The notes under the pieces: generated by a model
What the model was told of the DNA's origin: nothing
Databases searched by the model: none
The model's input: the letters and a program-made list of their open reading frames with translations, nothing else
Assembly (NCBI RefSeq): GCF_963678845.1
Contig: NZ_OY787466.1
Location: forward strand, 372,001 to 436,000
Direction of reading: 5' to 3'
Source: an uncultured Bacteroides sp.
Lineage (GTDB): Bacteria > Bacteroidota > Bacteroidia > Bacteroidales > Bacteroidaceae
DNA length: 64,000 bases
Part shown: positions 1-8,285 of the stretch, piece by piece
Layout: each line of letters starts with the position of its first letter
Position numbering within the stretch: position 1 is the first letter of the stretch
Position numbers and translations under genes: made by a program

Positions 1-1242
1 TGTTTCCGGAGCACGGTTCGCAAAGTCGCGTAAACCGTTGGTTGGGCGATAGCGAAGAATGTCAATGATACCACCATTACCTACATTATCAGCACCGGCA
101 CCGGCTGTACGGCGATAACTTATACGTGAATTGACTAATAACTGCACTTTCGGAGAAAGTTGAGCGTTGAATTTCATATTCAGGTTGGTGCGACGCACAC
201 CTGAGCCAATCAATACACCATTTTCGTCATTGTGAGTCAGCGAGGTGTTAAATTTCAATTTCTCGCTACCACCGCCTACAGTTACATTATACATATAACT
301 CATAGGATGGCCACCCAAAATTTCGTCCTGCCAGTCAATACCTTGCACATTCTTGTAGAGATCAAAATCCTGAGGATGACCGAAGTTATCACGGAACTTG
401 TAATTTTGGGTATTATCACCTACCACATTATCATATTGCAATTTTACATAATTGTACGGATCCAATAAATCCAGTTTGCGTACAAGTGATCTTACCTGAG
501 CATAAGTATTGAAATTAACAGATAATTTACCTTCCTGAGCCGACTTGGTAGTCACAATTATTACACCGTTACCACCTCTTGCTCCATAGACAGCTGTCAA
601 AGAGGCATCTTTCAATACATCTATTGATTGAATATCGGTAGGAGGAATGTCATTGATATTATTAGCCTGAAATCCATCGACAATATAAAGAGGTTGATTA
701 CTTTGTGTTACTGACGTACCCCCACGAACCCTGATGTTAATTTCGGCTCCAGGTTCACCATCCAAGGTAGTAACCTGCACACCGGCAATCTTACCCTGAA
801 GAGCTTCAGCTGCCGAAGCAACCGGTACGCGAGCCAGCGAGGCTCCTGAAACGGAACCTACCGAGCCGGTCAAATCAGCTCTCACCTTACTGCCGTAACC
901 GATAACTACAACTTCATTCAAAGCAGTTTGGTCGTCTTCCATAGTTATTTTTAAAACTTTTCCTGCTACTGCTATAACTTCCTGAGACTTCATACCGATA
1001 TATGAAATAACCAGTCGTTTACCGGAAGCTGAAACTTTCAATGAAAAGTCACCGTTCAGATCGGTTCTCGTTCCATTACTTTTAGTATTTTTTTCTAAAA
1101 CAGAAGCTCCAATAATTGCTTCTCCGGAAGTATCCAACACCTTACCTTTTACAGTAATGGCTTGAGCAAAAAGTTCTGGCGGTACTGATAACATAAATAT
1201 CAATAGGAGTAGTACCCACCGAAAATTTGTTTTGTTAATCAT
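1..1242 (-). CDS. SusC-like TonB-dependent receptor, 5' part (runs off left edge)
   Basis: Reading the minus strand from an ATG at 1242 gives an open frame to the window edge (414 codons, no stop). It starts with a signal peptide (MINKTNFRWVLLLLIFML..., ending FAQA). A carboxypeptidase-regulatory-like domain follows (VKGKVLDTSGEAIIGASVLE), then the SusC linker NEVVVIGYGS and the TonB plug with GGTSVTQSNQPLYIVDGF, IDVLKDASLTAVYGARG and GVIIVTTK. These are hallmark SusC/RagA motifs. SusC proteins are the outer-membrane barrel of glycan or peptide importers and are normally followed by a SusD lipoprotein, which here would lie outside the window to the left. Most of the barrel is missing only because the window ends. 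The substrate cannot be read from this part. It is divergent from, and probably separate from, the plus-strand glycan locus. Confidence 0.93.
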   Translation of the reverse strand, partial: MINKTNFRWVLLLLIFMLSVPPELFAQAITVKGKVLDTSGEAIIGASVLEKNTKSNGTRTDLNGDFSLKVSASGKRLVISYIGMKSQEVIAVAGKVLKITMEDDQTALNEVVVIGYGSKVRADLTGSVGSVSGASLARVPVASAAEALQGKIAGVQVTTLDGEPGAEINIRVRGGTSVTQSNQPLYIVDGFQANNINDIPPTDIQSIDVLKDASLTAVYGARGGNGVIIVTTKSAQEGKLSVNFNTYAQVRSLVRKLDLLDPYNYVKLQYDNVVGDNTQNYKFRDNFGHPQDFDLYKNVQGIDWQDEILGGHPMSYMYNVTVGGGSEKLKFNTSLTHNDENGVLIGSGVRRTNLNMKFNAQLSPKVQLLVNSRISYRRTAGAGADNVGNGGIIDILRYRPTNGLRDFANRAPET

Positions 1243-1352
1243 AGATAAAAAGATTTTTTTAGGGACTTAGAATTCTGTTTGTTTGTATTCAATGACAAGT
1301 CCCTATTATAGTCATTGAAGACAATTGAAAATGATTTTAAAATCTTAGACTA

Positions 1353-1376
1353 ACCGGTTAACGTTTATTTAACGGT
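1353..1376. promoter_or_regulatory. Inverted repeat in the leader of the left SusC gene
   Basis: ACCGGTTAA and TTAACGGT face each other with a short spacer, about 110 bases upstream of the SusC start. The element lies between the predicted -7 box (1459-1466) and the ATG, so it would be in the transcribed leader. It could form a small RNA hairpin or be an operator. Function is inferred only from symmetry and position. Confidence 0.3.
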
Positions 1377-1458
1377 TTCTAGCTTTCGCTGTAGTTGTGA
1401 TGTGCATTTGTGTTCTTTTGATTTTATTAAGGTTTCATAAAAAAGAATAAATATTTCA

Positions 1459-1466
1459 CAAAAATA
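1459..1466 (-). promoter_or_regulatory. Bacteroides-type -7 box for the left SusC gene
   Basis: On the minus strand this reads TATTTTTG, a full match to the Bacteroides -7 consensus TAnnTTTG. It would give a leader of roughly 200 bases before the ATG at 1242. The -33 region is not a clean match, so the call rests on the -7 box and position. Confidence 0.45.
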
Positions 1467-1618
1467 GCGTATTTTAATAAAAATTATGGTGTAATAACTG
1501 GTCTAATAGGTGTAAAATTTAGTTCTAGGATTTGTTTTAAGTAAGAAATCCAGGCTTCTGGTATAACCTATATTCCTATTCTGGGTGGTGGTTTTAGCTA
1601 CCTGACCACTGTCTCGAT

Positions 1619-1988
1619 TTATTTTACAGGAAAGTCTCCGGTTGGAGTATTAGTGATGGTATGAGGGTAATGAGACGGTATTTTCATGAATGGCTTTTTA
1701 TCCATTATATTAGGTTCAATAAGATCTGTATAGAATTTATAAACGATTCCATTAGTTAGCAATCCGAATTTAGCTTTCGATACATGGAAAATATCTTAAT
1801 AATTGATTGTCGTTCAAAGTTAGGTTTTGAGCCCAGTGTTTACATTCAATCAATAGGATAGGAGAACCATCTTTCATGATTGCATAATCTACTTTTTCTC
1901 CTTTTTTGGTTCCAATATCACAAGTCATTTCTGGAACTACTTCAAGAGGGTTAAAAACATCATAGCCAAGTGAATTAATAAATGGCAT
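1619..1988 (-). pseudogene. Type I restriction enzyme HsdR N-terminal-like remnant
   Basis: From 1988 the minus strand encodes MPFINSLGYDVFNP, then GTKKGEKVDYAIM and PILLIECKHW. This is the PD-(D/E)xK-style nuclease core (D of KVDY, E-x-K of ECK) seen in the HSDR_N family. After NDNQLLRYF the frame breaks with a stop at 1770. A one-base shift near 1785-1790 restores a sensible continuation, VSKAKFGLLTNGIVYKFYTD followed by LIEPNIMDKKPF, which matches the rest of that domain. The restored frame ends at a stop near 1619, far short of a full protein of this type (several hundred residues). I read it as a frameshifted, truncated remnant of a solitary nuclease gene. No methylase or specificity gene is nearby. 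Confidence 0.72.
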
Positions 1989-2085
1989 GATAAATGCATT
2001 TTATTTATATATAACTTAGACTAAAATAGACTGATTCGTTGCATTTTCTGGTTTTATAGTTTTATTTTAGTTCTAATAATATTCC

Positions 2086-2093
2086 TACTTTTG
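2086..2093 (+). promoter_or_regulatory. Bacteroides -7 box upstream of GH2
   Basis: TACTTTTG matches TAnnTTTG exactly. Transcription would begin near 2100, which makes the ATG at 2102 almost leaderless and favours the ATG at 2126 as the real start. The -33 region is poor (TTTA-rich). Confidence 0.5.
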
Positions 2094-2125
2094 TTCGTAA
2101 AATGAAATATATAAAGTTTAATGTT

Positions 2126-3937
2126 ATGAGAAGAATTCTTCTTTCTACTTTCTTATTCTTAACTGTTGTAACAAGTCGGGCACAGTGGGCACCGGCAGGT
2201 GAACGAATTAAAACCGAATGGAGTGCAGAACTTAATCCTTCCAATGTGTTGCCGGAATATCCACGTCCTATTATGGAACGTAAGGATTGGAAAAATCTGA
2301 ACGGATTATGGGATTATGCCATCATTGATAAAGGAAATGCTATTCCGCAAAAGTTTGATGGACGAATACTTGTTCCGTTTGCTATTGAATCTTCTTTGTC
2401 GGGAGTAGGAAAAGTAATTGATGAAAACCATGAATTGGTTTATTCCCGTACTTTTGAACTACCTTCAGAATGGAAAGGGAAAAAGGTGTTGTTGCATTTT
2501 GGTGCAGTAGATTGGAAAACAGATGTATGGGTAAATGGAGTTAAAGTGGGTTCTCATACAGGAGGTTACACTCCATTTACTTTTGATGTGACTGCTGCTC
2601 TGAATAAAGGAAAAAATAAAATGATCGTCAAAGTCTGGGATCCTACTGATAAAGGATATCAGCCGCGTGGCAAACAAGTGAGTAAACCTGAAGGCATTTG
2701 GTATACTCCGGTTACTGGCATTTGGCAGACTGTTTGGATTGAACCTGTTGCCGAAAAATATATTCGAAATCTTAACATCACGCCGGATATTGATAATCAT
2801 TTCCTCACTGTAAAGGCGGAATTGAATATCGCTTCCGCTTCCGATTTAATTGAAGTAGGTGTTTATGATGGCGATAAATTGGTCAGCATAGGCAGAGGTA
2901 CTAACGGCGAAGCTGTAGAAGTATCTATGCCGGAAGATGCCAAATTGTGGAGTCCGGAAGCTCCTTTCTTGTATTCATTGAAGGTGAGTTTGAACAATGG
3001 GGGTAAACTAGTTGATAGGGTTGAAAGTTATGCTGCTATGCGGAAGTATTCATCAGGACGTGATACAAACGGCATAGTTCGTTTAGAACTGAATAATAAA
3101 CCATTGTTTCAATTTGGTCCGCTCGATCAAGGATGGTGGCCTGATGGTTTGTATACCGCTCCTACGGATGAGGCGTTGCGTTTTGACATTCAGAAGACCA
3201 AAGATCTCGGTTTTAACATGATCCGCAAGCATATTAAAGTGGAACCTGCACGTTGGTATACTTATTGTGACAAATTGGGTGTTATTGTATGGCAAGATAT
3301 GCCTAGCGGCGACCGTAATCCGGAATGGCAACCTCGTAACTATTTCAATGGAACAGAGAGAAAACGTACCGAAGCTTCCGAGACTTGCTATCGCAAGGAA
3401 TGGAAAGAAATTATAGATTGTTTGTATTCCTATCCATGCATTGGAACATGGATACCATTTAATGAAGCATGGGGACAGTTTAAGGCACCTGAAATAGCAG
3501 AATGGACGAAACAATATGATCCTACCCGTTTAGTGAATCCGGCAAGTGGTGGTAATCATTATACTTGTGGCGATATACTCGATTTGCATCATTATCCGGA
3601 ACCGAAGATGTTTCTGTATGATGCACAACGTGTTACTGTGTTGGGCGAATTTGGAGGTATAGGGTTGGCGTTAAAAGATCATCTTTGGGAACCTAATCAT
3701 AATTGGGGGTATGTCCAGTTCAATTCTTCCAAAGAAGCTACGGACGAGTATGTGAAATATACCAATATATTGTATGGGCTTATAAAACAGGGATTTTCCG
3801 CTGCAGTTTATACTCAGACAACAGATGTTGAGGTAGAGATAAACGGCTTGATGACTTACGATCGTAAGGTGATTAAATTGGAAGAGAAAAGAGTAAAGGA
3901 CGCAAATACGCGTATTTGCAATGCTCTTAACCGATAG
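2126..3937 (+). CDS. Secreted GH2 glycoside hydrolase
   Basis: The open frame begins at 2102, but the ATG at 2126 gives a good signal peptide (MRRILLSTFLFLTVVTSRAQ) and fits the promoter box at 2086-2093. The N-terminal jelly-roll sugar-binding domain contains NLNGLWDYAI and VWVNGVKVGSHTGGYTPF. An Ig-like domain and then the TIM barrel follow. The GH2 acid/base Glu is in PFNEAWGQF (about residue 447 from this start) and the likely nucleophile Glu is in VLGEFGG (about residue 508). At about 603 residues it is compact for the family. GH2 enzymes remove beta-galactose, beta-glucuronic acid, beta-mannose or alpha-arabinopyranose from glycans, and the exact substrate is not clear. A truncated paralogue of its first 75 residues lies at 39034-39288. 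GH31 follows after 193 bases, probably in the same locus. Confidence 0.9.
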   Translation: MRRILLSTFLFLTVVTSRAQWAPAGERIKTEWSAELNPSNVLPEYPRPIMERKDWKNLNGLWDYAIIDKGNAIPQKFDGRILVPFAIESSLSGVGKVIDENHELVYSRTFELPSEWKGKKVLLHFGAVDWKTDVWVNGVKVGSHTGGYTPFTFDVTAALNKGKNKMIVKVWDPTDKGYQPRGKQVSKPEGIWYTPVTGIWQTVWIEPVAEKYIRNLNITPDIDNHFLTVKAELNIASASDLIEVGVYDGDKLVSIGRGTNGEAVEVSMPEDAKLWSPEAPFLYSLKVSLNNGGKLVDRVESYAAMRKYSSGRDTNGIVRLELNNKPLFQFGPLDQGWWPDGLYTAPTDEALRFDIQKTKDLGFNMIRKHIKVEPARWYTYCDKLGVIVWQDMPSGDRNPEWQPRNYFNGTERKRTEASETCYRKEWKEIIDCLYSYPCIGTWIPFNEAWGQFKAPEIAEWTKQYDPTRLVNPASGGNHYTCGDILDLHHYPEPKMFLYDAQRVTVLGEFGGIGLALKDHLWEPNHNWGYVQFNSSKEATDEYVKYTNILYGLIKQGFSAAVYTQTTDVEVEINGLMTYDRKVIKLEEKRVKDANTRICNALNR

Positions 3938-4130
3938 TTTATAGATAAAATACAGTTTTGGGATTGATTGATATTTTCAATTATGAGAAAGTAAGGCTTC
4001 TCGCCTTCTTCTATTCTTTGCGCAATTTTTGATGAATGGGTACTGAATGATGTGGAGACTATCGAGAACGCTTTTTTAGTATTTGAATTTAGAAGAATTA
4101 TATATGTAAACAACTTAATTTTTAAATATT

Positions 4131-6647
4131 ATGTATAGAAATTTGATTGGATTGATAATGTGTATACTATGTTTATTTTTTGTTAGCTCAAATTTGTTAG
4201 CCCAGCAAAAAAAAATGCCAAATATGGCTTATCAAGACCATAATGTAAGAATAACAGTAATAACTGATGGCACAGTTCGTATGGAGTGGGAACCTGACGG
4301 GAAGTTTGTAGACAATGCCTCGTTTATGGCTGTCAACCGTCAATATCAATCGGTCTCATATGAAATGAAGAATGACAAAAAAAAGATTGAAATACGCACA
4401 TCGAAGATGATAGTGAAGTATGTAAAAAATAGTGGACAATTTACTGCAGCCAACCTGAGCATTATATCAGTGAAAGGTATGTTACCTTTTAAATGGGCTC
4501 CCGGAACCGTTGATAAAGGTAATCTAAAAGGTACATATCGTACACTTGACGGATACAATGGAGGTCTTCACAATAATAAGCCTATGCCCATAGAAGACGG
4601 ATTACTTTCAACCGAGGGATGGACATTTATAGACGATTCGAAAAACTATTTATTTGATAATTCCGACTGGCCTTGGGTTACTGAACGTCAGAATAAGAAT
4701 GGACAGGACTTTTATTTCATGGCTTATGGTCATAATTATAAGTCGGCTTTGAAAGATTTTACAGCTTTTTCGGGTAAAGTGCCGTTGCCTCCACGTTATG
4801 CTTTCGGATATTGGTGGTCACGTTACTGGAGCTATTCCGATAATGAGCTGCGCAACCTAATTGATAACTTTCACACTTATAACATACCATTGGATGTACT
4901 AGTGGTAGATATGGACTGGCACTATACAGAACCGGGCAAAGGTGGATGGACTGGGTATACATGGAATCGCCGCTTGTTTCCTGATCCGGATGGTTTCCTG
5001 AAATATCTGAAACAAAACAATCTGCAGGTAACCCTCAATCTTCACCCTGCCGATGGCATTGCTAATTACGAGGATAACTTTCCGGCTATGGCGAAATGGA
5101 TGGGAATAGCTCCCGATTCAACAAAGCTGATTCCTTACGAAGGATCAAACAAACAGTTTATGAGCGGATGGTTTAATACGATTCTTCGTCCAATGGAAAA
5201 GAAAGGCATCGACTTTTGGTGGCTCGACTGGCAACAAAAACTTAATGATGAAAAATACAAAGATCTGGGTAATACGTGGTGGCTTAATTATGTTGTCTTT
5301 TCTGATATGGAACGAAACCGTGATACTCGTCCGTTACTTTACCATCGTTGGGGAGGATTAGGGAATCATCGTTACCAGATAGGCTTCTCCGGTGACTCTT
5401 ATATCTCTTGGGCTTCACTTGATTTTCAACCATATTTTAATTCTACAGCCTCTAATGTGCTTTATGGTTACTGGAGTCATGACATTGGTGGGCACATGGG
5501 TGCTAATAATATTGATCCAGAACTCTATGTGCGCTGGCTTCAGTTTGGTGCTTTGAGCCCTATTCTTCGTACCCACTCTACAAAGAATTCTGATTTAAAC
5601 AAGGAACCTTGGGCTTTTAATCAGAAATATCTTGAAGTGATTCGTAATACGATTCTTGAACGTTATCAGATGGCTCCCTATGTTTACACAATGGCTCGTA
5701 AAACATACGATGAAGCACTCTCTCTTTGTCGCCCCATGTATTATGATTATCCCGAAAATAAAGAAGCTTATGAGAATAAGAATGAATATATGTTTGGTGA
5801 TAATCTGCTGGTTTGCCCAATTACTTCACCGATGAAAAATGACAATTCGACTGTGAAAGTGTGGTTGCCGGGTGGAAATGATTGGTATGAATGGCATACC
5901 GGCACTTTATTAAAGGGAGGACAAACTATTGAACGAATATTTAATCTGGATGAATATCCTGTTTATGTAAAAGCCGGCTCAATATTGCCTTTATATGATA
6001 AAGTAAAGAACCTGCAAAAGAACGATGAATCTGTAACAGTAACTGTATTTTCCGGCAAAGGAGGCTCTTTTGAAATGTACGAAGATAATGGCAATGATAA
6101 AGACTATGCAGCTCACTATGCAAAAACTCTGCTGAGCTCTGAGAAATCAGGAAATGCATTGACGGTGAAGATTGCTGCTCGTCAGGGTAGCTATCCAGAT
6201 ATGCCTTCAAACAGAAGCTTCAAAGTAAAAGTACTTGCCTCTGCTGTTCCTGAAAAAGTAATGGTAAATGGAGTTCAGACAGATTTTACATATGATGGCA
6301 ACGACTTAAGCCTTACAATAAATGTATCTGAGACGGATTGCAGTAAATCGAAAATCCTTGAAATAACTTATCCTACAGATGCTCCTGAAGTAGCAGACGG
6401 CCTTTTGGCTCAGATGCGCCATGTTCGCGCAGCAGTTCTCCTGCTTAAACAAAAACAGGCAGGCATCGTGCTGAATGAAGAACTAGGAACAATGGAATCA
6501 GCAGGCAGATGTATAACTTATTATCCTAATGAGTTTAAACAACGAATAGAAGTATTCCGTGCAAATTATGCTAATTTGCCTACGGTTCTGGAAGCTCAGA
6601 AACTAAATAAGGAAATCATTGATTGGTTTATGAAATTTGTAAAATAA
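4131..6647 (+). CDS. Secreted GH31 alpha-glycosidase
   Basis: 838 residues with an N-terminal signal peptide (MYRNLIGLIMCILCLFFVSS, ending LLAQ). The galactose-mutarotase-like N-domain is followed by the GH31 barrel, with YAFGYWWSRYW and the DVLVVDMDWH strand. The nucleophile region is DFWWLDWQQ (Asp366) and the acid/base is in GFSGDSY (Asp422). A C-terminal beta domain of DUF5110 type carries VTVFSGKGGSFEMYEDNG. A C-terminal helical tail of about 90 residues after the beta domain is less usual. GH31 includes alpha-glucosidases, alpha-xylosidases and alpha-galactosidases, and the motifs do not settle which one this is. It lies between GH2 and the dead GH105 gene and is followed directly by a strong hairpin terminator. 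Confidence 0.92.
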   Translation: MYRNLIGLIMCILCLFFVSSNLLAQQKKMPNMAYQDHNVRITVITDGTVRMEWEPDGKFVDNASFMAVNRQYQSVSYEMKNDKKKIEIRTSKMIVKYVKNSGQFTAANLSIISVKGMLPFKWAPGTVDKGNLKGTYRTLDGYNGGLHNNKPMPIEDGLLSTEGWTFIDDSKNYLFDNSDWPWVTERQNKNGQDFYFMAYGHNYKSALKDFTAFSGKVPLPPRYAFGYWWSRYWSYSDNELRNLIDNFHTYNIPLDVLVVDMDWHYTEPGKGGWTGYTWNRRLFPDPDGFLKYLKQNNLQVTLNLHPADGIANYEDNFPAMAKWMGIAPDSTKLIPYEGSNKQFMSGWFNTILRPMEKKGIDFWWLDWQQKLNDEKYKDLGNTWWLNYVVFSDMERNRDTRPLLYHRWGGLGNHRYQIGFSGDSYISWASLDFQPYFNSTASNVLYGYWSHDIGGHMGANNIDPELYVRWLQFGALSPILRTHSTKNSDLNKEPWAFNQKYLEVIRNTILERYQMAPYVYTMARKTYDEALSLCRPMYYDYPENKEAYENKNEYMFGDNLLVCPITSPMKNDNSTVKVWLPGGNDWYEWHTGTLLKGGQTIERIFNLDEYPVYVKAGSILPLYDKVKNLQKNDESVTVTVFSGKGGSFEMYEDNGNDKDYAAHYAKTLLSSEKSGNALTVKIAARQGSYPDMPSNRSFKVKVLASAVPEKVMVNGVQTDFTYDGNDLSLTINVSETDCSKSKILEITYPTDAPEVADGLLAQMRHVRAAVLLLKQKQAGIVLNEELGTMESAGRCITYYPNEFKQRIEVFRANYANLPTVLEAQKLNKEIIDWFMKFVK

Positions 6648-6659
6648 AAGTAAGTAACA

Positions 6660-6691
6660 GAATGCATCATTCTTATAAAAATGATGCATTC
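6660..6691 (+). terminator. Hairpin terminator after GH31
   Basis: Perfect 12-bp inverted repeat (GAATGCATCATT / AATGATGCATTC) with an 8-base loop, 13 bases after the GH31 stop and followed by TTTATT. It separates GH2-GH31 from the downstream genes. Confidence 0.75.
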
Positions 6692-7562
6692 TTTATTAAT
6701 CTGATTATGGTGGCTCTTTGTTAATTTAGTTGAAAGTCTTTTTATATTATTTTTTGTTTTAGAGTTGATATATAACAATAAAACCTTAATGCAAATTGCA
6801 TAACAAAAGATTTTTTTTCGATACTATTTTTTTTTGTTAAGGTAAGTGCTTAAGTTTACAAATTTATTTACTTTTTGTACGTCATTATTTCTTTTATTGA
6901 ATTATTTTCATATTTGTACTCTGTATAAATATATGCGAATCCAGACATGAATTGATCTGGATGTGAGATAGAATATTTTCTACAATAATGCAGATTTGAT
7001 TACTTTGCCACTAATTGCTTCCTGAACAACTTTAATTTTGAAGTAAAGATTGTAATGATAGTTTTTTCTTCTGGTTATATCCATTTTTAAACTCATATTG
7101 GAGCTGTTTTTTATAAGTAAGGTTTAGGGAGAATTTTCGAGAAAAAGGCTTTTTTGCTTTAGACATTAATATGATATCAGTTTAGTAAAATATATCTAAT
7201 ATTGCTATTTTCTGTTGTTTTCCCTATTGAAAAGGATAGTTATTGTTATTTATTGAATATATTTTTTTATTCTTTTGAATATTATTACTGTTACTTTGAG
7301 TGCATTAAAAGTTAAGCGCATAAAGCTTAAATTTTGCTTAGCTAAAATAGTGAATACAGTTTTAGCTGAAAATTTTATTTTGCATATTACTGATTCTACG
7401 GTTGGTAAATGTTTAGTATAGTTATGCAGGAAAAAATGGTGTTTTATTGATATAAATATTTTGATCGTAGATAAATAAATGTCCTATGAGTGAATCCTGT
7501 TGTTTTGTAAAATAGTATTAGTTGTTTGCATAATAAATTAAAATAATCAAAGGTGTATTTCA
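6692..7562. other. AT-rich intergenic stretch with no recognised gene
   Basis: About 870 bases of very AT-rich DNA. All frames are broken and I saw no RNA gene or clear promoter. A small 7-bp inverted repeat (ATCCAGA / TCTGGAT, about 6939-6962) is the only structure noticed. It may be further eroded sequence belonging to the dead gene downstream. Confidence 0.6.
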
Positions 7563-7640
7563 TGTCGTTTTTGAACATATAATTGTATAGATTGGATATA
7601 TTATTGCATTTGTTCCTGTAAAATAAGGCTATTTTTGTAT
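7563..7640 (+). promoter_or_regulatory. Orphan promoter block, paralogous to the SusC promoter
   Basis: This block aligns over about 70 bases with 11566-11643 upstream of SusC. Both contain a conserved upstream word (AATTGYATAGATTG), a -33 element TTGC (7604-7607 here), exactly 22 bases of spacer and the -7 box TATTTTTG (7630-7637). No intact gene starts nearby. The promoter now reads into a degenerate GH105 gene and then, after about 640 bases, the GH115 gene. Confidence 0.65.
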
Positions 7641-7738
7641 TCATGCATTTGATAAATATACCTTTATTTACAAGTTTATCCCCTTAAAACAATCATCATA
7701 AAATGTGTTAAATAGTAATGCACTTGGGGGAAATTATG

Positions 7739-8185
7739 CGTCCTAATAGAATGTTTTTATCATGTTTCTAGTACACCGTTCTTTTGGGTAAGAAGCGATA
7801 TAGCAGTAGATTTGATTGGATTTTAAGTCTTTTTTCAAAAAGCATCTTGGATCGTGTCAAAACTATGAATGTGTATTTACTGATAATGGATACTTCGCTG
7901 AAACATTAAGCAGAAGATGTTATGTGTTGGCAGATTATAGACGATCCAAATCCTAGAATAAACTTTTGGGACAGGTGTCTTTGCTTACACAATGATAATT
8001 GAAATAAAGAATGGTTGGTTAGATGCAAAGAACTATGAAAGCTACCCTTAAGATGTGGCTGATATTCGTTACATAATAGATACGGTGGTGATATTACAGA
8101 CGTATGTCAAGAAATAGGCCTTAACGTTATCAACATTACATGAATAAATTACTCTGCTGTGTTGTGCAAATGCCTTTTGCAATAA
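7739..8185 (+). pseudogene. Degenerate GH105 unsaturated uronyl hydrolase gene
   Basis: No frame is open, but pieces in shifting frames line up in order with the intact GH105 at 21971-23077. RPNRMF then YHVSSTPFFWVRSD matches RPNGLFYHAPDVPFYWGRGN. CWQIIDDPN matches WNQLINES. GTGVFAYTMI and EIKNGWLDAKNY match GSAMFTFALI and GVKNGWLDAKEY. GGDITDVCQ matches DEVTEVCVG. LLCCANA resembles the C-terminal LWCAVAL. The catalytic-region word RGNGW has decayed to RSDIA, and there are several stops and frameshifts. Only the C-terminal half survives. GH105 enzymes remove 4,5-unsaturated uronic acids left by lyases. The remnant sits between an orphan promoter and the GH115 gene. Confidence 0.8.
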
Positions 8186-8285
8186 TGTTTGCAGATATAG
8201 CTATTCTGTTGATTTAATAAATTAAACGACATTAGAACGTCACAAAAATGAGTTTATATAATTTTTTAATGTATAAAATAAAAAT

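Noticed and set aside
6939..6962. Small 7-bp inverted repeat as a terminator
   Set aside because: Short stem, no T-run and no gene ending nearby.
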